From contig OX637395.1 of NCBI GenBank assembly GCA_951799425.1, positions 16,912,951 to 16,976,950 of the forward strand: DNA of 64,000 bases, given 5' to 3'. Under the pieces are notes generated by a model. It worked only from the letters and a program-made list of their open reading frames with translations. It was not told the origin of the DNA and made no database searches. This DNA is from Ilex aquifolium (taxonomy: Eukaryota > Streptophyta > Magnoliopsida > Aquifoliales > Aquifoliaceae). Positions 1-10,500 of this stretch are shown here, in pieces. Every line of letters begins with the position of its first letter. Positions within the stretch are counted from its first letter, which is position 1. Made by a program: the position numbers and the translations under genes.

Positions 1-415
1 CAAGCATCTCAGCCTTCACCTTCTGTCACTTCCGTCCGGACGCAAAGCATTCCACCGTCTGGACACTCATTCCAGAAAGCTCCTCCTCAACTATGATTCT
101 CCTTTCACTTTATTTCTTCCAATTTTTAGTCATTTTCCTGCAAAATAAACACAATTCTTCCATTACTAACATAGCATCAATTCTTTAATAAATTACCACA
201 CTTACCAACTTTTTTCAACTAAATAATTAGTTTTTTCCATCAATTAATTACATTATGAGACCATAATCACACCACCTAACCCAGACCTTGCTAGTCCCTA
301 GTAGGGCAAACAAAAATAAAACCACTTTCGTAGGATTCACGATTGCATTTAGCATATGCGACAAGCTTTTAAACCCCTAGGTTCCCCCTAGTGGACGAGT
401 ATATTCATGTGCATA
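1..415 (-). mobile_element. Athila-like element, 3' end fragment (LTR start plus internal end)
   Basis: Read on the minus strand, an LTR starts at 271 (TGTGATTATGG) and runs out of the window at base 1. Bases 272 to about 415 are the adjoining 3' internal end. The same order of sequence, including the phrase around TTGCATATGCTAAATG and the purine-rich stretch before the LTR, recurs at 56080-56230 in the element at 52486-56640, so the two belong to one family. The LTR part contains the words GTCCGGACG and GTCTGGAC near 30-65, matching the TCCGGA words of that family. Family placement is by resemblance to the other Athila-like elements here. Confidence 0.6.
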
Positions 416-419
416 AATC

Positions 420-1811
420 TATCTATATGTGTGGTTGCACATGGTCAGTGGGGTGCTTGTGTTATGAATTATTAAATGTTATGCACAGGTGTTTCTAGAT
501 TTATATTAAGGTGTGAGGTCCACTCTACTTGAAGAAACAATATACAGTTTTTTCGGAATAGGATGTGACATCTACAATGCTTTTACGTTCATTTGAATCC
601 GTGATTCATCTCTTAAACAAAATATATGATTTTTTTTCCAAGATCTATCCGTTCTTGATTTAAAAACCTACTTCTTGATTTATAATCTTATCTATGTTAT
701 AGATCTACAACGTTTTTACACTTCTTTTGATAATATGATTCGTTTCTTGGAAGAGTTCCATGTTTTACATAGGAAAATTACATGTTCTTGATAAACACCC
801 TAGATTCTTGATTATTGTCGATTGAATACTTTATTTTTACGATTTATTCCATATTTTGCTTCGATTATTCTTTTACTTGAGAATTGTGGAACTATGGATT
901 GTGGTATACGTAGATTTTGTAGAAAAGTGTTGTTATTAGCTCTAGTATGAGTGAGTGTGATGAACATGGATTACACTCGAATTCATTTCGTAGATTGTTA
1001 GAGGTTTTCCTCCCTTGAGGGGTTTGCTGGTTGTCTAATATTCATAGGGGGTTCGGTCTCTTGCGGGGGATAATCACTATTTGTTCGAGGCTAGGGGCTA
1101 GTATAATATTCCTAGGAAAGGATACATTAATGCTGATAGTGATACACTTCCTTTCTAAAGTGTTGTTGTTATGCGGGGATTAATTTGAGATGATTTGTGT
1201 TTGTGGTGGTTGATGAGATAGGTTCGGTGTATAGATTCATTCTAGCTAACTTGTGTAAACGAGATATTAATTATGATTTTATAAGTTGGGGTTTGTTAAG
1301 CATTCTATTTTACTATGAACTTTACTGTTTTATACTTAAACTCGAGATCGGTATTAACTGTCACTTTATACTTCAAATTATTATATGCTATTTTATAAAC
1401 CAAGTCTCACCTTTTTTATTATTTCAAAACCATGTTTGGGTTTGTGACGGTTTTTCTACTAATCTTATTTCTCATTCTATGATGTAAACATATGTTTTAC
1501 ATTTTGGTGTTGAAGATGATACAGTGCTAGGTGAGCAGGTAGATTGGGATTCTGAGGTGGATCATGATATGGGTACAGAAATGGACGTTTAGAGATGTTT
1601 TCCTTAGTTTATAGTTTCTTACTCTAATAAAGTGATAAGTCAAGGATGTTCTTTAGTTAGTTGTCGATGAATATTAACTTTGGTTTTGATGTAACAATAA
1701 AGATTTATTTATATTTTATTTGGGATTTATCTAGTTAGATATTGAGTGGTTGTATTTATTTAATGGTTGATAGTTCGTTAATGCCTCCATTATGGAATTT
1801 GGGGCATTACA
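420..1811 (+). mobile_element. 5'-truncated long LTR (TGTAA...TTACA family)
   Basis: The right end reads GGGGCATTACA at 1811 and follows a stretch (about 1540-1810) that aligns with the right ends of the two complete solo LTRs at 6158-8266 and 25438-27620, including a short GATATGG..AGATGGAC-type phrase near 1565-1590. The 1000-1160 part resembles the tandem-like middle of the 25438-27620 copy. The left end could not be located and appears lost where it abuts the Athila-like fragment, so no target duplication could be paired. Short reading frames here (for example 1197-1487) are not coding. Confidence 0.5.
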
Positions 1812-3709
1812 AGGGGACTTTGGGTTTACAAAAGGTTGGCATAGTATTGGGGGAGGGGAGTTGCTAGAGGGGTACAGGGAAAGGGGAGGACATGAGACAC
1901 AAGAAGAAGAGGATACGAGAAGGGAGGGAAGGAGGGAGGGAGGGAAGGAAGGGAAATACTCGAGAGAAGAGAAGCAGCACAGCTCAACAGTATTGTTGAA
2001 AAAACTTGGGCTTTATGCCCCATTTTTAAAGAAGGCTCCAAATTTTTATATATCATAAATAGTACATATAAAAAAATTCAATTCATAAATATTTTAAGCT
2101 CTACAAAAAGGTATTATAAAAACATAAGCTCAATCAAAAAAAATTAAAGCCTCACTTCAAGGAAGGCCCCATAATTTATAGTGTGTAATAATAGTCCAAA
2201 CAAAAAATTGAAATCCATGCCAAAAAAAAAAATCAACTTAATTAGATTGAACCTATTAATGCAGCAGTGAAATTAAAAGGCTCTACAATTTATTTTTTTA
2301 AAAAAAATAATATAAATAATAATATAAAACTAAAACTACTAAAAAATCTAATATGAACCACCAAAAAAGTCAAGTTTAAACTTAACATCAGAATTTTTCA
2401 ATTATTTTTTCTCTCTATTACCATCAAGTTTAAATATAGTAACAAAAGCTTGAATATAAGAATTTAATTAATATTTTCATATTTAAAAAAATTAAAAATA
2501 AAATTATTATTAATATTAAAAATAAAAAAACATCAGTTATTATTTCCTTTTTAGGCCCTAAAATGTCTTGGACCGCTCATGAGAAAAAGGTGTCAGGAGG
2601 AGATCTCAAGAAAGGAAGAAGAGGGGAGACATGAGCGAAAAAAAAAAAAAGGTGTTACCAGACTTCTACGCAAGAGGGGAAGAATGAGGAGATGGGGGAC
2701 AAGAAACGAAAAGAGATTGATGTCAATATATTTTTGACTTTATTGTCCTTATGTCATCAAAAGCATATGAAACGTAATATTTGAAGTGAGAAAAAAGGAC
2801 ATGACATTACCATTTGGGCTAGATTTGTAAGCTTTTGAAAAATCGAGGGAATAATGTGAAATTTTTTACCTTTCAAAGTGGTAACTGAAAAAATTACAAA
2901 CTTTTGAGGAACATTTCTCAAGAAAAAGGAAAAAAAAAAAACTATTGGGTCATGGAGGAATTTGATGATAAATCATTTCACTTTCTTGCATTTTCTATAT
3001 TTCTCCCAAGTCACGGGTTGGTGGATTTGTGGTAGGCTCCAAATTCTCCAGTAATATAATTATTAGTTCATCTTCAAATCTAGTTGTGTATTTGCTTTGT
3101 ATCTGATGATTATTGTGCCCAGACATGTTTGGACTTATTATGAGTACAGTGTGTAGGCATGGTAGGGTATCGATATTGGCGACAATGCTGGTGTCGACAG
3201 TGTTGGTGGAGAAGTTCTGGTGTTGGTGGCAGTGATGGCGATATTGGCGGTGATGATTTGATGGTTTCAGTGGCAGTGGTGGTGGTGATTGTGGGACATA
3301 AACACTACAATTGTTTTTTGTTTGATGCATTTATTACAAAGCAATGTCTGAAAAACAAATAGTTATTATTTCAAACACCACCTTAGTATAGTAGCCTGAA
3401 CAAAGTAACTGAAAAGGGGACTAAGCGATGAGCGATGACTACACCCATACACAATCTCAAAGGTTGAAGAAAGTAATCCTGTTTTATTTTTATTTTAGTA
3501 CAGCCATTGTACACAAAAAAAACACAAAACAAACCTGAAAGATATCATTCATGCTAACAATTTTCATTAACGACAAACATGACACATTTATTTTTCTCAA
3601 AAGCAAAACAATAAGTAAATAACCTAACCAATCAACTTAAAAGCTCCAACTAAACATAAACATAAAGTAAACACATCAGAAACTTGGTTGAGGCAATCTT
3701 CTAGGTTTT
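1812..3709. other. AT-rich intergenic sequence with low-complexity tracts
   Basis: No gene is supported. There is a GA-rich tract at 1900-1975, long A/T tracts at 2050-2540 and a GGT/GGC-rich, trinucleotide-like tract at 3155-3300. The latter makes compositionally biased open frames on both strands that I do not call genes. Around 2000-2200 there are GGCTTTATGCCCC-like and GGAAGGCCCC phrases that look like decayed transposon remains, but I could not assign a family. Bases 3480-3709 are probably the 3' flank and 3' UTR of the germin-like gene. Confidence 0.4.
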
Positions 3710-4496
3710 CTAGAATTGTGACTGCATCTTGTAGATTGTGTTTTTGTCCACCTGGAAAGCCTTCTCTAAAAGATCGCTAGTGATATCAGGCTTTGATCCG
3801 AAGGCAGCATTTGCTATGGTAATAACTCCAGGGTTTTTACTATCCAGAGCTGCAATGGCGACTGCATTACCATATCCAACATTGCGTTGGAAGTGGACAA
3901 GACCCACTGGAAAGACAAACACATCAGTGACATCACCCTTCTTAAGCACCTTTGATATGAGACGATTTTCTGGATTGGAGGTGACAAATCCCACTTCGAG
4001 GTTGCCTTGTAATACTGTCAATATTTCAGTAGCACGGGGATGTGTATGTGGAGGGTTTATACCCCATGGAGCATAATCGATACGGACCAAAGAGATGCCA
4101 AGGGTATTAAGTCCTGGAATTTGGGCTACATTTACTGGAGTTACCCGTGATCCAACTGAATTTGATGTATTTCCCACTAAGTGAAGCCCTCTAAAGAAAA
4201 AATCGTTAGCTTGTACAAGCTTTGGATCCTTGCAGACGAGACCATTCACTAGCACTGTCACACAAAAAAAAAGGGAATAACCATATAAACCTATAACTAC
4301 AACTAGGCTTTATTTGTTGATATGCGAAACCAGTGACGAAACATAGAGTTTAAAGAGTTCAGATGAGTTTGAAAAAAACATTACCTGGGCTATTGGGGTT
4401 TGCAACACAAAAATCCTGGAGAATGCTATGGTCAGAAGCCAAAGCAAGTGAAAAGGCTTTGGCCAACAGTCCAAGCAAGAGGAAACGAGGAGCCAT
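3710..4496 (-). CDS. Germin-like protein (cupin), two exons
   Basis: Secreted apoplastic cupin of the germin-like family; members are Mn-binding oligomers, some with superoxide dismutase or oxalate oxidase activity. Model: exon 1 4496-4385, intron with GT at 4384-4383 and AG at 4256-4255, exon 2 4254-3710; 657 nt, 218 residues, normal for the family. A hydrophobic signal peptide of about 20 residues ends in SLALA. The two conserved cysteines are in DFCVAN and GLVCKDP. Germin box 1 (PHTHPRATE) supplies two His and the Glu; box 2 ([11 protein letters not shown]) supplies the third His, so all metal ligands are present. Compared with the usual KGDVFVFP the sequence has three extra residues ([11 protein letters not shown]). 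The single intron near the N-terminus is typical. The frame is intact. Enzymatic activity cannot be read from the sequence. Confidence 0.93.
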
Positions 4497-4604
4497 TTTA
4501 AGATATATCTTCCCTAAGTACCCACACAAGAGAGATGAGGAAACACTGAATCACTTAAGAGGACAAGTGAGACCTGTGCGAATTAATAAGTATCACTTTG
4601 GCTT

Positions 4605-4614
4605 GCTTTTATAG
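4605..4614 (-). promoter_or_regulatory. TATA box of the germin-like gene
   Basis: On the minus strand CTATAAAAGC lies about 110 bases upstream of the ATG at 4496. That places transcription start near 4575-4580 and gives a leader of roughly 80 bases. A CT-rich stretch flanks it on the upstream side. Confidence 0.7.
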
Positions 4615-4885
4615 AGAGAGAGAGGGGGCAGCCTTGTGCCGTCCAGACCTATGCATTGAAAGAGTCCAGAACTCATTGTCGACAATTGAACAAGGAAATG
4701 CATATATGATATATCCATTATCCCACCTCAATTTCTTTTACGCCTGCTATTGTTACGGTCCAAGAAACAATTATTTTTGCAATCTTGTAAAGAACCATTA
4801 GTAGCGGGAGAACGAATCCCGGTTCGGAACTAAATAATCCAGTAAAAACGGAATCAAAGGATTATCCTATTGATTTTGAACCAAC

Positions 4886-5045
4886 CTCACCTCGCGAAAC
4901 CAACCTTCAATAGCTTCTCAATCTCTTCTTTCATTTCTTTCTCTATTTCAGGCTTGAAGACTCTGGCGGGTTGTTTGACAGGCTTTGTGTGAGGAGTTAT
5001 ATGTAAAAAATGACATACTAGATCAGTACTTAAACCGTTCTGCGA
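4886..5045 (-). pseudogene. Ty3/gypsy reverse transcriptase N-terminal relic
   Basis: About 50 uninterrupted codons on the minus strand include the phrases GLSTDLV, TKPVKQ, FKPEIEKE and IEKLLKVGF. This is the conserved entry to a Ty3/gypsy reverse transcriptase just upstream of the palm. Nothing recognisable from the same protein was seen on either side, and no LTR was found, so it is an isolated relic. The Tat element inserted about 60 bases away, at 5109. Confidence 0.65.
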
Positions 5046-5108
5046 ATCGTATTCTTATTCTCAATTCAATAGAAGACGATTCCTTCCTCTCGATCTTAAA
5101 ATAGTATT

Positions 5109-5819
5109 TGATGATACCTAAAATAAACCCTAGACACGAGCTTAGAAAGTGAGCTCAGCTCAGGAGCTCAGGTAAAATAAGCAGAGCTCATCCAGCCATG
5201 GTCTGAGCTCATCCAGCCGGGTACTAGGGCTCCCAGCTGAAGACACGAGCTGAGAAATGACAAGAGGGCAGCGAGATGACAACAGATACCTTCATAAGGG
5301 GAATTAAGCTGATCCAAGGCATGAAACCCGTAACCAACCAGGATCCTCTCCTAAAACCAAGGAGAGGATCCCATGATAAAAGGCAAAGATCTCGCCGTTT
5401 GAAGCCAACCATAGGAAGTTTAGGTAACTCCGAGTTTACAGATGAAGATAGGGCACGATCCCTTCAATAAAGGAGGTGATTTCGAATTAGAGGTAAGCAT
5501 GAGGCTATAAAAGGGGAGGGATAGCCACAAAGGGGGAAGATCCAAAAACTCTCATCTTTTGACTGTTGCAATACGTTCAACTTGATCAATAAGAAAGAGA
5601 GGAGCCAGAGACTCCATTACAGAGTGGACTAGCCGAGCTCAGACCGGTGAACCACTATAGTCTTGTCTTGTTATTACCCCATTTCCCGAATCCCCTAAGC
5701 ATCATATTGCATTATCAAGCACGAGCTGTCTTAGCCCAGACACCGTATTTAGCTCCACCCAGACCGATCATACAAAATAATCCTGTTCCATAACTCATCC
5801 GTGTAGATTCACGCCATCA
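5109..5819 (+). repeat. 5' LTR of the Tat element
   Basis: The start TGATGATACC and end GCCATCA match the 3' LTR. The first 130 bases are dense in the word GAGCT/AGCTC (about 5138-5245). A GAGGCTATAAAAGG TATA box lies at about 5502-5516, followed by a plausible transcript start region. The last base before the primer site is 5819. Confidence 0.95.
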
Positions 5820-5822
5820 GTT

Positions 5823-5840
5823 TGGCGTCGTCTGTGGGAA
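5823..5840 (+). promoter_or_regulatory. Primer-binding site of the Tat element
   Basis: TGGCGTCGTCTGTGGGAA starts three bases after the LTR end, in the expected place for a tRNA 3'-end complement. The form (TGGCG followed by TGTGGGA) is common in Tat-lineage elements. I did not assign the tRNA with certainty. Confidence 0.75.
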
Positions 5841-6652
5841 CGACTGTTCCTATTTACAAAAAAGCTGATCTCTCAGTGACTGATGGTAACAACTTGAAAT
5901 ATGAGCAAAAGTCAAACAAACCTACCACGAATGCAAGATCAGCAGGAAACCACCAACGGCAGACAACCCGAAAACATCCAAGAAATTAATTCACCCATTA
6001 ACAACGAGATGGAGGCCCTTCGCCTCATCAACCAACGCTTGATACGGGAAAATGCAGAACTATCAAAGCTCATACAACGCCCACAGGAGGCACGACCGGC
6101 CCAAGAAGGCCAGAATAATCCCCCTCATAGGGAACAGCGACACTGGGACCCCCTTAGTGAAACACCCCGCATTTTCGTTTATATATGTATATAGATATAT
6201 ATTAAATAATAGTGGTAAAAATGTGGATATGTGTAGTGATGGTAGGAATAAACTAGAGATGCAAATTAATTTGGAAGTTGAAGTTTTGAAGGTGTGTAAG
6301 CTTGAGAAGAGGGATTAAGTAAGTTTCTAAATGGATTTAGGTCAAAATAAGGTTTCCATTGAGTCCGGAAGGTCGAAAAACCTTGGGAGAGGTGATATGG
6401 GGTGTATTAGAAGTTAGGAAGTATTTTGGAGTTAAAACACATTTTAGAGAAAATTTGGGTATAAAGGATTTTGGACACTGTCTACTATTTCGATCATAAC
6501 TTTTTATTCTTAATTTCAAATGATCTGAAATTTTGACAGTAGATATTAGACATCTAGGGCTACAAAAGTGTATCTCATGAAAATTTTCCAATTCGACCTC
6601 TAAATGGGTCAAAAATGTACTGGAAGTGGAAGTAGAAAATCTGGGTAGTGAC

Positions 6653-6776
6653 TACCGGTAGCCAAAATCAGCTACCGGTAGCCAATGGTCCAGTGTGTCC
6701 GAGCTACCGGTAGCCACTGTAAAAATCCGAATTTTTTTAGTTCGCGAACCCTCGATTTTTCCCCCACTATAAATAC
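6653..6776 (+). promoter_or_regulatory. ACCGGT word block and TATA box of the solo LTR
   Basis: Three copies of CTACCGGTAGCC occur within about 65 bases, each containing the ACCGGT palindrome. They are followed after about 45 bases by CACTATAAATAC. A TTCGCGAA palindrome lies between them. The CT-rich, AACCCTAGAAAA-type leader that follows is what an LTR transcript start would look like. Confidence 0.65.
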
Positions 6777-7420
6777 ATCCTCTCACCTCCTTAGCCTTCA
6801 TTACACACCTTAAAACCCTAGAAAACATTAAAGAGAAAGAGGGGAAGAGAAAAACACAAGATCAAAGGTGAAAAACAAGGAATTAAAGGGTTGATTCAAG
6901 ATCAAAGCCCTAGATTTCCAAGAACATCAAGGTAGGGGTTTTCTCTCACTCTCTTACATTGAGGCTAGGGTATTTATATATGTATATTTTGGCTATCAAT
7001 GGTATATATATGCTATGGAATCATCATCTCTTAGGCTTTTTGGCAAAGATTTCATGTTTTACACAAAGTTAGGGTTTAATACCCATGAAATCTCTTCTCT
7101 AGTTTGAAAACCTTAGTTTTTGGAGAGTGATGTATTTCCTTCCTAAATGCTTTCCGTATTATGGATTTTCTAAACCTTAGTGCATTGTGTTGGGTAGAAA
7201 AATGATGTTATTGTGATCTCATGTATTTTCTTTGTTGGTTGTGAAATTGTTACATGTTATACATTTTGGGGAATTTTGGATAGATGATTGTAAATTGACA
7301 TAATTGTTGGAATTATATTCTTGGTTGGGTTGTTGGTGATGCAAATGAGTGAGAGGTTTCTTGTAAGAATGCTCACCCATTCTCAAGAGGTTCCTTGTAA
7401 GGATGCTTGAGAATCAATGA

Positions 7421-7556
7421 ATGGAGGTGGAGGTTGCTCTTAAGTATGCCACCTACCGGAATAAATGGGGGTGGAGGTTGCTCTTAAGTATGCCACCTAC
7501 CGGAAGAATGGGGGTGGAGGTTGCTCTAAAGTATGCCACCTACCGGAAGAATTGTT
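7421..7556 (+). repeat. Three-copy 43-44 bp tandem repeat in the solo LTR
   Basis: The phrase GGTGGAGGTTGCTCTTAAGT and the following GCCACCTACCGGAA recur with starts near 7426, 7470 and 7513. The unit ends in ACCGGA, close to the ACCGGT word of the same LTR. A shorter repeated phrase (GAGGTTCCTTGTAAGGATGCT-like) precedes it at 7350-7410. Confidence 0.85.
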
Positions 7557-10500
7557 GGGAATTGTTTATGGCCATTAATGTCAAGTTTTGAATTATTGTA
7601 GTATTGTGGAAAATGGTTTCCTACAAAAACTTGTGGGAGTATGGGATTCCACAAGGTCTTGTGGGAAACCGGTTTATATTTCGGAAAAATGGATATGTCT
7701 TGGATCTTGGTTTCTTTTACTGTTCATTTAAATTACTGTCGCTACTTAAACTTGAGATCCATTTTAAAATGTCCATGTTTTACTTCAAAGATTATATATG
7801 CTATTTGTGAAATGAGACCGGCCATTTTATATACTTTTATAAACCTTGTTCGAGTTTGGGAGGAATGTTGCTACAGAGCTTAGTGTTCACCCCCTACAAA
7901 CAACATATTTCAGGTCTTGGTATAGAGGAGGAGCTCGGAACTGACGAGCCGGAATATTGGGAAGCTCCTATAGGAGGGAATGTGGATCCCGAGATGGACC
8001 TGTAGAGACATAGCTTCCTTTGTAATAGACTTGAGAATTTATTTCGAAATCATTTGAAGTCTAGTTTCCTTTTGTTATTTCTGCTGCGCTACATTATTTG
8101 ATCTTGGAATGTAAAGGCCAAAATGGGCCTATTCTTTTGGGGATCATGCTGTAAATATTATGGATGACTTTATGAATTCTTACTTATTGAGGGATTATTT
8201 TAGTGCTCTCATGATGTGAATGTTTTAGAATGTAATGCCGTCCAGGGTGTGTTTTGGGGCGTTACACTTAGAGAGGTCAACGAAGGAGGAGAAAACAGCC
8301 AGACCAGGGGGCATGTTCCTTACCTACCCCCTAGGAATGTCCACAACGAGGAAGTGCAAAGTCAGAACGATGGGGGTGAGAGGGACGATTTTCTCCCTTA
8401 CCCGCAAGACAAGAGAGAACAACATTGGGAGCAACGCTTCAAAGACATCCAGCAAGAGCTCAGCCACATGAAGGAGGCTGTAAAGAGCAAGGCTCCGGTT
8501 ACAATGGATGTCCTAGTACAACAAACCGAGTCCCCATTCACCACCGGGGTGCTACACTTTCCTCTCCCACCAAAGTTCAGGATGCCACAAATAGAGGTCT
8601 TTGACGGAACGAAAGATCCCGTAGATCATCTCAACACTTATAAAAACCAGATGGAGCTACATGGATACCAGGATCCTGTACGTTGCAGAGCTTTTGCCAT
8701 CACATTGAAAGGCTCCGCCCTAGCCTGGTTTCACAAGCTCCCCCTAGCCTCGATCTCATCCTTTAAAGATCTCTCCATAGCTTTCGTATCTCACTTTATA
8801 GGAGCCAGGATATACAGAAAGCCGAGCTACCACCTGCTGAATGTGAAACAGGGGCCCCAAGAAAACCTGAGGTCTTATGTCCAAAGGTTCAACTCGGAGA
8901 CACTAAAAGTAGACGTTCCAGACGAAAAATTCGTCATAACCGCCTTTATTGCAGGGTTGGGAGTGCAATCAAAGGATCTAATGTTCTCCATATCGAAGAA
9001 CCCTCAGGCAAGCATGGCTGAGGTGTTAGCCAAGGCAGAGAAGTATATAAATGGTGAAGAGGCACTCATTTCCAAAGTAGGGGGTACATCCTCACGAAAG
9101 GAGAAGGAAAAAGAAGAAAAGAGAAGGGACAGGAGTCCCAGGAAGGAGAAAGGGCGAGAGAGGTCTCCAAGAAGGGATAGGGACCGTTCGCCAAAGAGAA
9201 GAGGAAATGTTAGAGATCGCTTGGGCCCCATGCAGCCTGAGCTGCAGCCCAGATACGGACCTCAGCGATTCACCCCACTCACTGCCGCTGTGTCACAAGT
9301 TCTGTATGAGGTCCAAAACGAGAAGTTCTTAAGATGGCCACCTCGGATGAAGGCAGATCCAGCCAAGAGAGACCCCACAAAGTACTGCGATTACCACAGA
9401 GATCATGGTCACCACACTGATGACTGCGTTCAACTGAAAAAGGAAATCGAGTTCTTGATCCAGCGAGGTCAGTTGCGTCGCTTCGTAGCCCATGACAACC
9501 AGAACCGAGCTCTTCCACCTCCACCACCTCAACAGCAGGCACCTGCACCACATCAGCAGCCTCTAGGTGAGATCAGAGTAATATCTGGAGGGTTCACGGG
9601 AGGCGGAGAATCTAGCTCAGCCAGGAAAGCACACCTCCGACGGATCAGAGCCGAAGAAGCTCTCGAAGTGCACGCCGTATCCAAAGCACCACGCCTAGAT
9701 ACAGCTATCACTTTTTCAGATGCTGATTTGGAGGGATACCAGTACCCTCATGATGATTCATTGGTGGTGCGAGCTGTGGTGGCTAATAGAACCGTTCATC
9801 GGGTCCTAATCGATAACGGGAGCTCAGCGGATATCATTTTCGCACCTGCATTCGACAAGATGGACATAGGAAGGGAGAGACTTGAACCTGTAAACACTCA
9901 CTTGCTGGGATTCTCCGGGGAAAGGGTGTTCCCCCTGGGCTCGATCCAACTCGTGCTCACCCTAGGGGACCCACCTTGCCAAGCCACCACTACCGTAAAA
10001 TTCCTAGTGGTCGATGCACCCTCTGCATACATCATCTTGCTTGGAAGGCCATCCCTTAATTCCATGAAGGCAATCCCATCTGCATATCACTTGGTCGTCA
10101 AATTCCCCACAGAAAATGGAATTGGAGCAGTCCGAGGAGACCAGCGTGTAGCAAGAGAATGCTACATGGCTTCTGTAAAAAAGAAGGAGGTTGAGAACAT
10201 CCAATTGGATGAACTCGACATGAGAGATGAAATGGAGACAAGACCAATGCCCTCAGAAGAGCTGGAACCAATTCAGCTCGATGGGAAGCCAGAACGCCTC
10301 GTTTATGTGGGTTCCAGACTGAACGCTGAGCTCAAAGGTCTCCTCATCCAGTTCCTAAAGGAGAATATAGGAGTGTTTGCTTGGAAGCAGGAAGACATGG
10401 AAGGAATTGACCCTTCGGTTATTACCCATAAGCTAAGCGTGAACCCAACTTGCAAGCCCGTCAAACAGAAGAGGAGGAACTTTGCCTCCGAAAGGCAAAG

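Larger units (their letters stand above)
6158..8266 (+). mobile_element. Solo LTR inserted in Tat gag (TSD CTTAG)
   Basis: The insertion starts TGAAACACCCCGC, ends GGGGCGTTACA, and is flanked by CTTAG at 6153-6157 and 8267-8271. There is no internal coding region, so it is a solo LTR of 2,109 bp, presumably left by LTR-LTR recombination. Three CTACCGGTAGCC-type words lie at 6653-6718, followed by a TATA box (ACTATAAATAC) at about 6765-6776. It aligns over much of its length with the solo LTR at 25438-27620 and the fragment at about 48170-48640. The ends resemble Del/Tekay-type LTRs, but that placement is a guess. Confidence 0.92.

Noticed and set aside
2995..3330. Open frames on both strands in a GGT/GGC-rich tract
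   Set aside because: Low-complexity His/Pro/Gln-rich or Gly/Val-rich translations from a trinucleotide-like repeat. No domain and no splice or promoter support.
5224..5470. Overlapping frames on both strands in the Tat LTR (also at 19992-20238)
   Set aside because: They occur identically in both LTRs and overlap each other. They are explained by LTR sequence with no coding signature.
8216..8266. Apparent N-terminus of the large gag-pol frame
   Set aside because: The frame opens at a GTG inside the inserted solo LTR. The element's own gag starts at ATG 5901 and resumes at 8272 after the second CTTAG.
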